The notes beneath the pieces are model-generated. The model had not been told where the DNA came from. It was given only the letters and a program-made list of their open reading frames with translations, and searched no databases. Shown here piece by piece: positions 30,880 through 41,851 of a stretch of 64,000 nucleotides of DNA; positions within the stretch are counted from its first letter, which is position 1, and every line of letters begins with the position of its first letter. Made by a program: the position numbers and the translations under genes. This stretch comes from Caenorhabditis elegans (Eukaryota > Nematoda > Chromadorea > Rhabditida > Rhabditidae), in the NCBI RefSeq assembly GCF_000002985.6, contig NC_003281.10, positions 3,658,001-3,722,000 of the forward strand, in the 5' to 3' direction.

Positions 30880-31510
30880 CAGTTTTGCCCGTAAAATCTG
30901 ATGCATTTTTCCCTAATGCATAATATTTCCCGAGCAAATTTAAGAACAATTTCTTACAGAAAATTCAATTTCTACAATAAATTGAGAGACAAACTTTAAA
31001 AAAAAATGCTCGTGAAATTTGAAATTACAGGAATGTTGCGCACAAAATGCGTCATACGCGCGAACGATTTCTATTTTTGACAGTGAAATTTGAACGCCAT
31101 GGAAGCTTCGGAGCAGAGTTTTGCGCGGAAAATCTGATGCATAATTATTTTGAAAAATGTGCGTAAGATGTGATGCATTCCGTCCAGAAATAGGTCCCAA
31201 TGCATTAGATTTTACGGGCAAATTTTTTTGAAAAATTTATAGAAAATTTGTTTAAAAATAGATTTATTATAAAAAAGTTATTATTATAAAAAGTTAGACA
31301 TTAAGAATAAAAAAAATGAAATGTGGCGTTTTACAAAAATATCCATAAAACATGGTGCATCGAATCCAAAAAAATGTCTAATGCGCTAGATTTACCGCGC
31401 AATTTTCAGAATTTTCTGGTAGAATAACTAAAAAAATGGCTTGTGAAACATGGTGCATCGAAAAATTGTTTGCAAAATATTCAATACACCATATTTAACG
31501 CGCAAATCTC
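30880..31510. repeat. Dispersed 'atgca(t/c)-tagattttacgggcaaa' words
   Basis: Five or more related segments pair (a/t)(g/t)atgcatc with taatgc(a/g)(c/t)tagattta(c)cg(g/c)gcaaat, at about 30892-30940, 31128-31222, 31340-31400 and 31450-31510. Another weak copy is near 34085-34110. The pairing looks like an ancient repeat, function unknown. Confidence 0.55.
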
Positions 31511-33314
31511 AACGACAGTGTAGTAGTCACAAGACAAAATTACCAATAAAAACGATTAAAACGAACGTCAATTGAACTTTCTTTGTGTGCTCCCTCCTGA
31601 ATCAGTGCAAACTTGGCAGATTTTAGAAAAGGGAGCACACGAGGGGGCAATTCACACAGTTGAGGCAAAATTTTCCGTGTTGAAACAGTGTTGAACGATT
31701 TATGTAACGAGAGAATTAGAAATGGCTGAGCAAATAGGCAATTCGGTTGTTGGGGGTCGCGATGGAAGAAGAGCTGCTGGTTGCCACATAAAGTACTGTA
31801 GACTGATGATCGAAAAGCGGAAGTTTTTTTTTGCTTTGTTAGTAGTTTGGAAAATTATTTCTTGAGGGTTAATGGGTAACTGGACATTCTGGAAATTGTT
31901 GGACAATGTTCTTTGTGAAAAAATGTATCCAAAAAAATTATAGATTTTTTTTTGAAAAAGACAAAACTTTTTTGAAGCCCATCGGACGACGAACGTTTAG
32001 ATGCATACTATTAGGAAAATTTTTAAAACAGAAAAAAGTCTATCTGAAATTTTTTTTCGGGTTTTTTCCACTTTTTTTTTTTGAAAAATTAGAAAAAAAT
32101 TAGTTAAAGTTGTTTCCAGCTTTAGAAAGCATAAAGAACTAATTTTATGCTTTAAGAAAATGTTAATTTTTCAATAATTTATTTTGGAGGGAAACCGGTT
32201 TGGAAAAATATTCCGATTTTTTCAAAAAGCTTCCATAATGTTTGTATACAAAATTTCAAAGTTGGAACTAGAAAATTGTGAAAAAAACGCACTGAAAACA
32301 TTTTAGATCGACTTATTTTGCAGCTCAAAGTGCTCCTCGGCATCTGAATTTTTCTTAGTGGACTGCTACTATAAATTTTTTTTCTCAGGAACTGGAAGAA
32401 GTCAGAGAGAACTTCTATACTTTTTTCCTAGTATGCAATCCCAAATGAACCGTGAAAGCTACAAAGAATTCCAAAAATCTTGCAATTTCTCCTGAGAATA
32501 TTAATCTGGCTGAAAAAACCTGTTTGTGTCTGATTTTGAGGTATATTAAAAATAAAAATATTAATAACAATCAAAAAGCGATCAAAAAAACATGGAAGTA
32601 GTAATTCACAGGTCTGGTCTGCAGAGATTGCTTAGGCACATAGGCAGGCACGTAGGCAAGTAAGTGGTGCAGATTCGAAAAAAAACGCTTATTTAACATA
32701 AAAGTAAAAGAACAAACAGTAAATTAAGTTGTTGAGCTAAAGTGCTATGGCATATTCTAATTCATGCAAAGTAGTTATTTTTCAGGGTGAGCCGCTGACT
32801 TTCAGATTGTTGTTTATAATAACTTTTTCTCAGAAAATACCAGAAAATACATCTGAATGTGACGTTTTTCAGGAAAAGAAGAACAAAAAAAATTCATTTA
32901 ATAGACGTTCAGTTTTTCTTCTTTTTCAGTTAATTACTTTTGTGATCGGTTTCTCGCTGAAAAAATGTATTTAAAAATTATAATTTCTGCTACTTTCTGT
33001 CAGAAAACTATTCGCCTTTTTCTGTCTGCTGCATAAAAAATTAACGTGCGAATTCGTCAATCTCATGGGAAAGGAAAAAATAAAGACAAAAAGGGAATAA
33101 ATGTTGATTCCGCATTCTGATGTGAAGAGAAAAAGAAGTACTTATCTCGTTTTGTTTTAAGTGTGGAATGACGGATAGGGAAGTCAAGCTTTTTCAGAAA
33201 ATTTTTGAACTTGAAAATGCATCTGCGCTCTATTGCAGTTTTCTTGATCTTTTAGAATTGTGTGTTAAATGTGGTGCCTTGAAAGTCGCTGAACCAGATT
33301 ATTGTGCAAATTTA

Positions 33315-33483
33315 TGTGGTGTCAGAGTGTCCCATTTCGGTTTGGTCTACGTAGATCTACAAAAAATGCAGGAGCAGACTTCTCAACTGATTTCGCATGG
33401 TTAAGAACGTGTTGTTGTCACATTTGCGAAAAATTCCCGCACTTTTTGTAGATCAAACCGTAATAGGACTCTCTGACACCACA
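33315..33483. repeat. Foldback element with tgtggtgtcagagtgtccca ends
   Basis: The left arm is tgtggtgtcagagtgtccca at 33315, and the right end is ggactctctgacaccaca up to 33483. Inside, ggtctacgtagatctacaaaaaatgc opposes gcactttttgtagatcaaacc. The same family is found at 53839-54019 in alkbh-8. Confidence 0.88.
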
Positions 33484-35071
33484 TGATATTTCTAATTTAA
33501 AAAAAGAAGGTGGCAGGCCGGCAGTTAAGATAACTTTTGAGTAAAAAATAGTTCTACTCCGCAAAAAAAACCCAAAAACCATAGATCTTTGTTACTTCCC
33601 TCTTGAGATGTTTAATATTATAATGACGTTAAACAAAAAATACATGAAGAATAACAGGGGTCGACGCACAAATTAGGTTAGTCATATTGCTTGTTAAAAG
33701 AAAGCATCACGACGAAAAGCATATTGAAATATCAGAAAAACAGGCAAAAACCGGAAGTTTAAAAATTACGTCAAAGCAAGTGTGCTCTACTGTTCATCAC
33801 TAGGTAGAAAATATCTCGGAGCATTCTCACAGGGGCAAATGAATGCTCATTTTGTCATGGAAATCTTGAGCAAGAAAAAACCATTAAGAATCCACAAACG
33901 TTACGTTTATTACGTCCCAATTTGAATATAGACTCGTCTTGAAACGAAAAAAAAACGCATAAAATTGAAAGACATTAGACTTTATTGCAATTCTGTCATT
34001 TCCGTTGGATATCTTTTTAAATTTATTTTAAATTTTATGTATTTTAATGGGAAAATTTGAAAAGAGATTTTTGAGCAAAGTTTTGCAGAAGATATGGTGC
34101 ATTGAGCCGATGAATAATTTTGCGAAAAAATAATTTTTGAGTTTTTGAATTTTGCGTTAAGCTATTTTTATACGCGGAATTTAAATTTCACGATAATTTT
34201 TCAACAAAAATTTTAATTTGGAACCAAAACTTGTTGGAAAATATCCGAATTTTTAAATTCGCGCCAAATTGTTCAAAAAATAAATTCTATTTTTTAATTT
34301 TGCACATCTATTTAATCTAATCTAATGGTAATCTAGATATCTATGTAAAAATATAAATTTAAATTTCGCGCCTAAGATTTTGGGAAAAAAAATTGAAAAT
34401 TGAATTTTTGGAAAAATAGTCAAAGTAGGAATTTGGAAGGAAATAGTGCCAAAAATTATTTGATCAATTTTTAAAGGTAATAAATTAATTTTTGAACAGG
34501 TCTTGAAGCGAAAATAAAGCCCATTTAGACTCCACCCATAATATCTCACTTCAGAAATTTATTTTTCAAAAAGTTCTGAAAAAAATCAGTGGGAGGCTTG
34601 ACGTGTTTGTTCCCAAAAAAAAATGTTTCTTGTCCACATTCATTTTTGATGAGTTCCAATGGACAAAAACAAAGAAATTCTGGAATTAAATTTCATCGCT
34701 TCAATAGTTTTCTAAAATATTCTAATTCAGAATTTAAAAAAATGTAACACAAACATTTGGTTCAAAAATTGAAAAGAGCCAATCTTCTGGACTCTAAAAT
34801 GATCACACATCTTCCGGTGGAATCTTCTTTTAATCGTGCAAATTTAAATGTTGAAAGAGAGACAGAAAAGGGAGAGTTAATGTAATTTTATGCGACACAC
34901 TCGGAACATTCTGGAAAACGTTTTCCAATTTTGAAGAGTGATGGTAAAACATAAATTTTAAGGTTTCAGCTAGATGATAGCAAAACAATTTGAACTGCGA
35001 AGTTATGTAAAAAATTGTATTCTACATTTTTGTAGTTGCCAAATTTTTGATATCATTAAAGATGGACGAGA

Positions 35072-35504
35072 TATACCGTATATTTTCTATTAGTGCTGCA
35101 TCTCCAGTAGTACTGCAGTCTCTAATAGTGCTGCATTCAAAAAGGGTCCAAAAAATAGTGCTGCAGTCTCTATTAGTGCTGCACCCCATTTTCTATTGAA
35201 AGAGTCACTTGACTGTTTCGATATTTTTGGGTATTTTTTTTGTATATTTTTGATGATTTTTTGATAATTTACGAAATTAATTGAATTATTGGGTCTTTTT
35301 GTTACAAAAGTTCGCAATTTTTATGAATTTCTGCTTAAAAAAAAGAGCTTTTGTGACTAAAAACTAGTGATCTATAATTGAAAATAGCCGTTCGAAAATT
35401 AATGCTGCAGTCTCCAGTAGTACTGCAGTCTCTAATAGTGCTTCATTTAAAAAGGGCCTGGAAATTAGTGCTACATGCAGCACTAATAGAGAATATACGG
35501 TATA
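35072..35504. mobile_element. MITE-like element, 29-base terminal inverted repeats
   Basis: The termini tataccgtatattttctatt agtgctgca (35072-35100) and the complement ending aatatacggtata (35476-35504) match at 28 of 29 positions. Inside, ctccagtagtactgcagtct ctaatagtgct occurs twice in direct orientation (35103 and 35410). There is no transposase frame, so this is a non-autonomous DNA element. Confidence 0.88.
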
Positions 35505-36086
35505 AGGAAAAATCGGGGGAAATTTTTTTTAAATTTTTTGGAGGAGGGGCGGTGTCAAATGTGTATTTTTGTCAAAACTGAAATTCTTTTTTAGAACTAT
35601 ACTACTGCAAAAATGATATTTAATTATGTTTTTAGTTTATTTGAAATATAATTTTTTAAATTTTTTTTAAATTCAGCTCTTAAAAAAATCTCAAAGTTTC
35701 GCGTATGGCTAACATCTTAATGAATTTTTTATTAGTTTTTAAAAAGTATGTTACCTTTTAAAATAACAATCTTGAAACACAAAGTCCATGCAAAAAACAT
35801 AAAAAATCTGCGAGTGAAATTGAGAAGAAAATTAGATTTCAAAAGCATAAACGGATATAAATTCAGAGACCACTTGTTTAATTTTATTTTTGCAATTGGA
35901 GTTCTCACAATCTGGTTTATTACTGGAAATTAGATCGGGTCAGGTGCAAATTTGGAGTACTGTAGTCCTTGTGAAAAGAAGGAAAATGGGATTATTTAGT
36001 TCAAGGAAAGGATTTTTAAATTCTGTTTTAATTCTGTTTTCAAGCCAAGAAAACACAGCGTTCGTATTACCCAGACGAAAAATACG

Positions 36087-36365
36087 ACACCCGGTCTCGA
36101 CAAGACAAAATTGTTAAATGAAAAAAGGTTTGCGCCTTTAAAGAGTACTGTAGTTCCAGTTTGAATAGATTTTTATTTAAGAAAGTATATTTGTTTATTG
36201 AAAACCAAGCAGAATAAAACAATCAAAAATACATTTTAAAAAAATTTTAAAAATCGATAAGAATTCGGCAGCAACAAAAGAAATTTGGAGAGTACAGTAT
36301 TCTTTACAGGCGCACATCCCTTTCTAGATATGTATAACACAATTTTGTCGTGTCGAGACCGACCA
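36087..36365. repeat. Foldback element, GGTCTCGACA...TGTCGAGACC family
   Basis: The left arm ggtctcgacaagacaaaatt gtt... gcgcctttaaagagtactgta opposes tacagtattctttacaggcg cac...acaattttgtcgtgtcgagacc. The spacer is about 130 bases. Same family as 4799-5013. Confidence 0.85.
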
Positions 36366-37168
36366 TATTTTTCGTGCAAAAATCGCAAAATTTCGGGTCT
36401 GCATAATAATTAAAAGCGTAAGAAACATTACATATCCTTGAAAAAAATAACTAGTTTTACATGAAAAATTCATTTTTCACTATTTTGAGATTAATTGAAG
36501 TTCGCAACAACAAAAAATCCACCCACCTTGCCATATTTCTCAAGTGAAACACCAAATGATGCACCAAGAGCTGTTCGAGAGAAAAAAAAAACAGGAAAAA
36601 GGCGCGAGAGCCGGATGTCAACAATGAGATTATTGCGCCAAGAAGGTGCTATCGAATCAGAAAAAGCTGAAAAAAACTGCTGAAAAACACTCAAGAATGA
36701 TATAGAGAAACAAGTCTTGAGGGGAAAGAAGAGGAACCTTGATAGTTCAGTCTGAAAAAAAAACAAGTGCTCGGGGGAGGATTCGAGGAAAAGCGGGAGT
36801 CTAGAGAGCAATGGACTCAGTTTTGAGATTTAATTGAGAGGCTTCCACTTTAATTCCTGAAAACGAGGCAAAAAAATTGATTTTTATTCGATTTCATGCA
36901 CGCTTTTTCAGACATTTGTCGTGAAATGCGTTTTTTTTTTGCTAAAACTGATGTAAGAATATTTCGATCGTGTCGAGACCAATAGTCGCAACACTTGCCG
37001 AAAAAGGCCGCCTACTTCTCATGTGTTTTGTTAGTTTAATCCGATTTTCAATATTATTTTTTGTGCTTTGATTTCAGATATTTCTAATATTACATTAGCG
37101 ACTCAAACAACTAATCTAAGCGCAAAAGCGCTCCAAGGCAAAATGAAAACGCTCCTCCCACAACAGCT

Positions 37169-37395
37169 GGGTCTCGTTAGGTATTGGCGGCAAAACCGTA
37201 AATTCAGACTTTTTCAATTATTTTCACCGATTTCAAAGCCAAAGTGAATTATTGAAAATTAATGTAGAAAAAGTTCTCTTTTCAATAATTTTTGTATGAA
37301 AAACGGGAATAAATGTTCAAAAATGCTAGAAAACCGGTGAAAACCATTGAAAAAATTCAAACTAACGACTTTACCGCCAATACCCAACGAGACCC
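37169..37395. repeat. Foldback element, GGGTCTCGTTAGGTATTGG family
   Basis: The left end gggtctcgttaggtattggc ggcaaaa is mirrored by the right end ccgccaatacccaacgagaccc. The inside holds imperfect hairpins. A relative lies in dph-1 intron 1 (49012-49240) and a half copy at 52558. Confidence 0.85.
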
Positions 37396-38046
37396 AAATT
37401 ACGGTAGCCGGAGCATTTTCATTTGTCCGTGGAGCGCGTCTGCACTTTGTTTCAGTTTTCTGCGTCTCTACAATATGTATAATATCTATAGTTTTTTATG
37501 TCACAGAAAGAGGATTTTGGAACATAGCCGTGAAAATAATGGTGGCCGAGTTTTTTTTCTTCTCGCGGCCATTCCTAGGCTTTAGGCCACACGGCCTCCA
37601 CCACGAGAAATGCGCAGAGAGAGCGCAGAGAAAAAGGCGGTCTCTGCGTCTCTCACCTCCACAGCATGGCGAGAGTGCGCGCTCAACCACCTCACTTAGA
37701 AGGAGTCGGGAAGAAAGGAAAATGCATATTTCTGAAAAGAAACAATTGGAACGGATGCAGAGTACTGTCCTCTACAGTCTGGCATAAATTTCACAGAATA
37801 GTTTTGTCATTGAAATAAGTGAAGAGAGTGAACATAATATTACACATTCCCCTCTAAAACGAGCAAGTTTAAGATTTTTTCCCAAATTTTTTTTGTAAAA
37901 TGTATTCAATATATTCCCAATTAATGAGTTAATACAAAAAAACCCCAATAAATAAGTTATGAGAGAAACTTTTTTTGACATCAAACATTTACAGCTCAAA
38001 ATTTCAGCACTTTCCGGAAGCTAGTGACCGTAAAATGAAAGATTTC

Positions 38047-38345
38047 AAAAATCGGAAAAAATACGATTGTTCTAATTTTTAATACGCACATTTTGACATA
38101 TCACACATGAAAATTGGTCAATGTTGAAAATATGTTTTTTGATCTAGAAGATTGACTACAGTACTAAAATGACCAAATTTTCAGGTTTTTCGCAATTTTC
38201 AGGAAATTCTTGGCTTGGACTGAAAAATCGGAAAAAATACGATTGTAATAATTTTTAATACGCACAAATTGACATATCACACATAAAAATTGGTCAATGT
38301 TGAAAATATGTTTTTTGATCTAGAAGGTTGGGTGGCGACTACAGT
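38047..38345. repeat. Tandem direct duplication, about 118-bp unit
   Basis: aaaatcggaaaaaatacgat ...ttttgatctagaag..ttg...gactacagtac occurs at 38047-38164 and again at 38221-38345, with a few substitutions and a short insertion. Words shared with 19.9-20.2 kb (ttgacatatcacac, agttgtcaact) suggest a wider family. Confidence 0.85.
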
Positions 38346-39895
38346 ACCCGCTCTACTGCGCCCTCACACTTTGGATGCTCCTATCTCCGCTTCTATGAAA
38401 GTTACAAAAAAGTTGTCAACTAACAAAATGTTCAGTTTGACATTGTGAACATTTTTTCTGTTGACAATATTTTTCTAACTAGTAAGACAGATAATATAGA
38501 CCCCAAAAGTCGTACTTATGAGAAAATCAGAGATCAGTTCATAACTCAAAAAATAAAGACTTTAGAAGAAAGTAGTCAACTGCAAATGTGTTAGATATCT
38601 TATATAGAGTATTTTCCCAATAAAAAAACCAATTTTAATGTTTAGGATTTTTTGATATGGCCGGTTTAAGATGATCACTTTTCAAAAGTCAAAATCTCCA
38701 TTATTTTTGTAGATAGAAATGTAGTTTTTGCTGGTAAATGTTGTTTTTTATCTGCTTAACATTTTCTCAGTTGAAAATATTTTTGTATCTTCAGCGAGGA
38801 CAGAGATTTGATGGTTTTAAGAGAGGGTACTGTAACTGGGACTTCATTCATCAAATCATAGCTGTATCTTTTTAGTGGAACGAGATATCAAAAAATTGTC
38901 AACTAAGAAATGTTCACCTATTTGTGATGTTCATTTTGTCAGTTCACCGCTAGTTTCTATCTCCAACGCGAAAAAAGTTGTAGCTGTTCAAAGTCCATAA
39001 AGTACATACACTTCACCACGAGAAGAGCGAGAATCAACCCGAAGCCACAGTCGTACATATTTTCTTTATTTAAACCGTTCAAATACACTCATCGTATCAT
39101 ATTTAACAATTTTCAATCTAAAAAAGTGCTCTTCTGTCCATAATTCTTCTAATTCCATCTAATTCTTGCTAAAAACCACTGAAAAACAGCTCGTATTAAC
39201 TATTTATTGTAAGTTCCGCCTTCCCATTTTATCAACTTCACTATTTCTGTGAAAAAAATTCAAAATTTCGTTCAAAAATAGCGATTCTAGCTCAATTTCA
39301 TGAATATCTGTTGAAAGCGGCGGCGAGGCAAGGTGGTCGTCCGCAAACGCGCAAACAAAAAGCGAGAGAGTGTGCGCATTTCTCGTGGTGGAGGCCGTGA
39401 GGCCAAGAATAACGCTAGAAATTTCCAGAAAACGTACCTGAAAACAGAAAAAAACCTTTTTTTTAGTTTTCTAAACTCAAAAAATATTTTTTGTAAGAAA
39501 GTTGAAAAAAAAAGTTCAACCAATTTTCGAAAAAAATAAAGAAACTCCAAACAAAACCAGTGGGAGTACCGGAATCAAATCAAGCATAACGATTTTTTAG
39601 TCTTTGTTCTCTCTTTTCGAAGCTTCTCGAGTAGGAGGAGTTGTCTCTGAGCCCCCGACAAAAGAATATGCCAGGTTCTCACAAATTATTCAACGAGTGA
39701 GGTGAGAGAGAGAGAGATCAAAGGTATCCGTGTCAGGTACAAATCTGAGAAGAGAAACCGGAAGACTGCCACAAGAAATGCGTGTTTTCCGTTGTTTCTT
39801 CTTCTATTTATAAAAATAATAAACTAAAAAATTTGTATTGCACCGAGCTGGAAATAAAAACAACGAATTAATTAAATTAATTTTAAAAAAAAGAT

Positions 39896-41633
39896 TTAAA
39901 CGAGATCTTCTTCTGGATGTTTGTGGCTGTCGTGAACCCATTTCTGAAACAAAAATTCAATTTAAAAATTATAATTATTCAGATTTAAAATACCGTCGGC
40001 GCATTTCTTCTCCAGTGCTCCGGAGTCGCAGATCTTTCGCGTCGGAAGCGTACTCCTCCACGCCCACGTACAGTAATTCCGTTTTCATCTCTGCGAGGTT
40101 GGCTTCGCGAAGAATCTCCTCGATTTTCTTTCTGAAAAAATCTAGTTTAAGAAATTAAGAAATTTAACTTTAAAATAGTTTCAAAAAATCGGGAATTAAT
40201 TTTGGTGGAAAATGGAGAAATGACAGGAAGATGCTAAAAATTAGATTTCTCCAATCAAGTAAACTTTTTTTTTTGCAAATTTTTTCCATTAAAAATCGAA
40301 AAATCAGCGAAATTCAATTCTTGATCGATTGATTCGAAAATATTTGGTTCTTTTCGTGGCGAGACCTGGAACCGAATTTTTCATTACAAAATAAACCTTA
40401 TAGTCGCGATTCTTCTCATGAGATCTAGATCTTGATCTTCTCGATCGATACTCTCTTCTCTTATCATTTCTCATTTCATGCTTCTTCTCATTGTCATCAT
40501 CACGATAGAGCCAAGATTTCGGGCATTTCGGGATCTCATTGTCCCTTGCGTTATTATTTTTCTCTTCGAGAGCAGCGGCGAGCTCTTCATCTGTCTTCAA
40601 TGGTTTCTTCTTTTTCACGAGTTCTCCACAATTGGAGATCAAAACTTTTGCGAGTGGTTTCGATTTATCATCAACCGCAAGATTGTCGATGTAATCTACA
40701 ACGTTTTGTCCTTTGACAACCTGGAATTCAATTTATTTTAACATTAAAGTATAAAAGTATCGTAATTTCAACAGATTTTGACTTAAAGGCGCACGGCTTT
40801 AAAGAGATGGGTCTCGGCGTGCTAAAAATTTATAGTAGTTGGTTTTTTTGTTCATTTTTCTGTTATTTTGAAATCGTTTTAAATCGGTTTTCCCTGTAAA
40901 AATGATTTTATGAACAAAACATTACTTTTTATTTTAAAACTGAAAAACAATTTTTAACAAAGTGAAAACAGACGCAAAACTTCAAAAATGACTACCATAA
41001 ACTGTCTTTCGCGCCGAGACCCATCTGAATAAATCTCTGCGCCTTTATGTTAGAATCTCGTGAAATCATGATTTTATAATTATAAAATTAATATATTCTT
41101 TAAAATCCATTATGCACCTCTCCAAAAACAACATGTTTTCCATTGCAATGTGGAGCTGCAGCCGTTGTGATGAAAAATTGAGAAGAATTTGAATTTGGTC
41201 CTTTATTGGCCATTGACAACAAATAGGGCCTTGAGTGCTTTAATTTGAACTTTTCATCGTCAAAGTATCGTCCGTAGATCGAGAATCCTCCTCTACCATC
41301 TCCTTCTGTGATGTCTCCTCCCTAAATCGTCAATTTTTCAAAAATTTCAGCTAAAAACCGCCGGACCTGGATCATAAACTTCTTTACAATTCTATGAAAT
41401 TCGTTTTGTTTGTAATGAAGCCGTGCTTTATTATTTGGAGTCATTCCGACTTCTCCTGTGCACAATGCTCGAAAGTTTTCACATGTTTTAGGTGCTGAAA
41501 AATAATTGATTTTTTTTAAATTAATTTTCTGGGCAGATTTCTAACCATCTTCGACAAAAAGTCGTATTTCAATTCTTCCAATCAGATTCTCATCGACTGA
41601 AATATCTAGGAACACTCTTTTTTCAGCGGCCAT
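39896..41633 (-). CDS. cyn-9: CYN-9, cyclophilin-type peptidyl-prolyl isomerase with RS-like tail
   Basis: Peptidyl-prolyl cis-trans isomerase. Exons 41633-41546, 41494-41367, 41321-41118, 40720-40397, 40131-39994 and 39943-39896 join in phase to 309 residues, the length I recall for C. elegans CYP9. The cyclophilin domain covers residues 1-175: [33 protein letters not shown] with the catalytic Arg near 64, [12 protein letters not shown] and GKHVVFGEV. The CypA tryptophan is replaced by His (APHCNGKH), as in SR-cyclophilins. The tail is charged and rich in Arg/Ser ([26 protein letters not shown]), as in splicing-linked cyclophilins. The start lies 7 bases after a TTTTCAG acceptor (41643-41641), about 210 bases after the pdi-1 stop. 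This is the classic SL2 position in an operon, and pdi-1/cyn-9 co-transcription is published knowledge. Confidence 0.96.
40775..41055. repeat. Foldback element in cyn-9 intron
   Basis: aaggcgcacggctttaaagaga tgggtctcggcg... is mirrored by cgcgccgagacccatctgaa...gcgcctttatg. The spacer is AT-rich. It belongs to the GGTCTCG/CGAGACC family. Confidence 0.8.
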
Positions 41634-41851
41634 TCGCAGCCTGAAAATGGTTTTGGTTTCGATTCGAAATTTTAAATTCCGAAATAAAGAAATATAATTT
41701 CACAGAAGCCTCAACGAAACAAAAAACATTCTCCGGGATTCAATTTTTAGGGTTTTATATATATAATATATACGGATGGAAACAAAAAAAAACGAGTAAT
41801 CACAATTCAACGCCGTGACTTCAAACAATAAATAACATATATATTATTAAT

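Larger units (their letters stand above)
27826..34200. other. Gene-poor stretch upstream of npr-15 (part 1)
   Basis: No supported coding exon. It is expected to contain the npr-15 promoter. It holds foldback elements at 28646 and 33315 and a family of GCATTAGATTTTACGGGCAA words at 30880-31510. Isolated AGGCA patches occur near 32630. Short ORFs are AT-rich and unsupported. Confidence 0.45.
34201..39895. other. Gene-poor stretch (part 2), up to cyn-9
   Basis: No supported coding exon. It contains several inverted-repeat elements (35072, 36087, 37169), a direct duplication at 38047-38345, and single patches of a 'tttctcgtggtggaggccgt' repeat at 37582-37612 and 39378-39405. CTGCGTCTC words at 37461 and 37634 hint at promoter-like sequence, but no downstream exon is evident. 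The 3' UTR of cyn-9 lies just left of 39896. Confidence 0.4.

Noticed and set aside
33168..33404. 78-aa plus-strand ORF
   Set aside because: Its second half is the foldback at 33315, and no homology is seen.
37347..37787. 146-aa plus-strand ORF
   Set aside because: Spans the end of a foldback and a dispersed 'ggccacacggcctccaccacgaga' repeat; no splice or start support.
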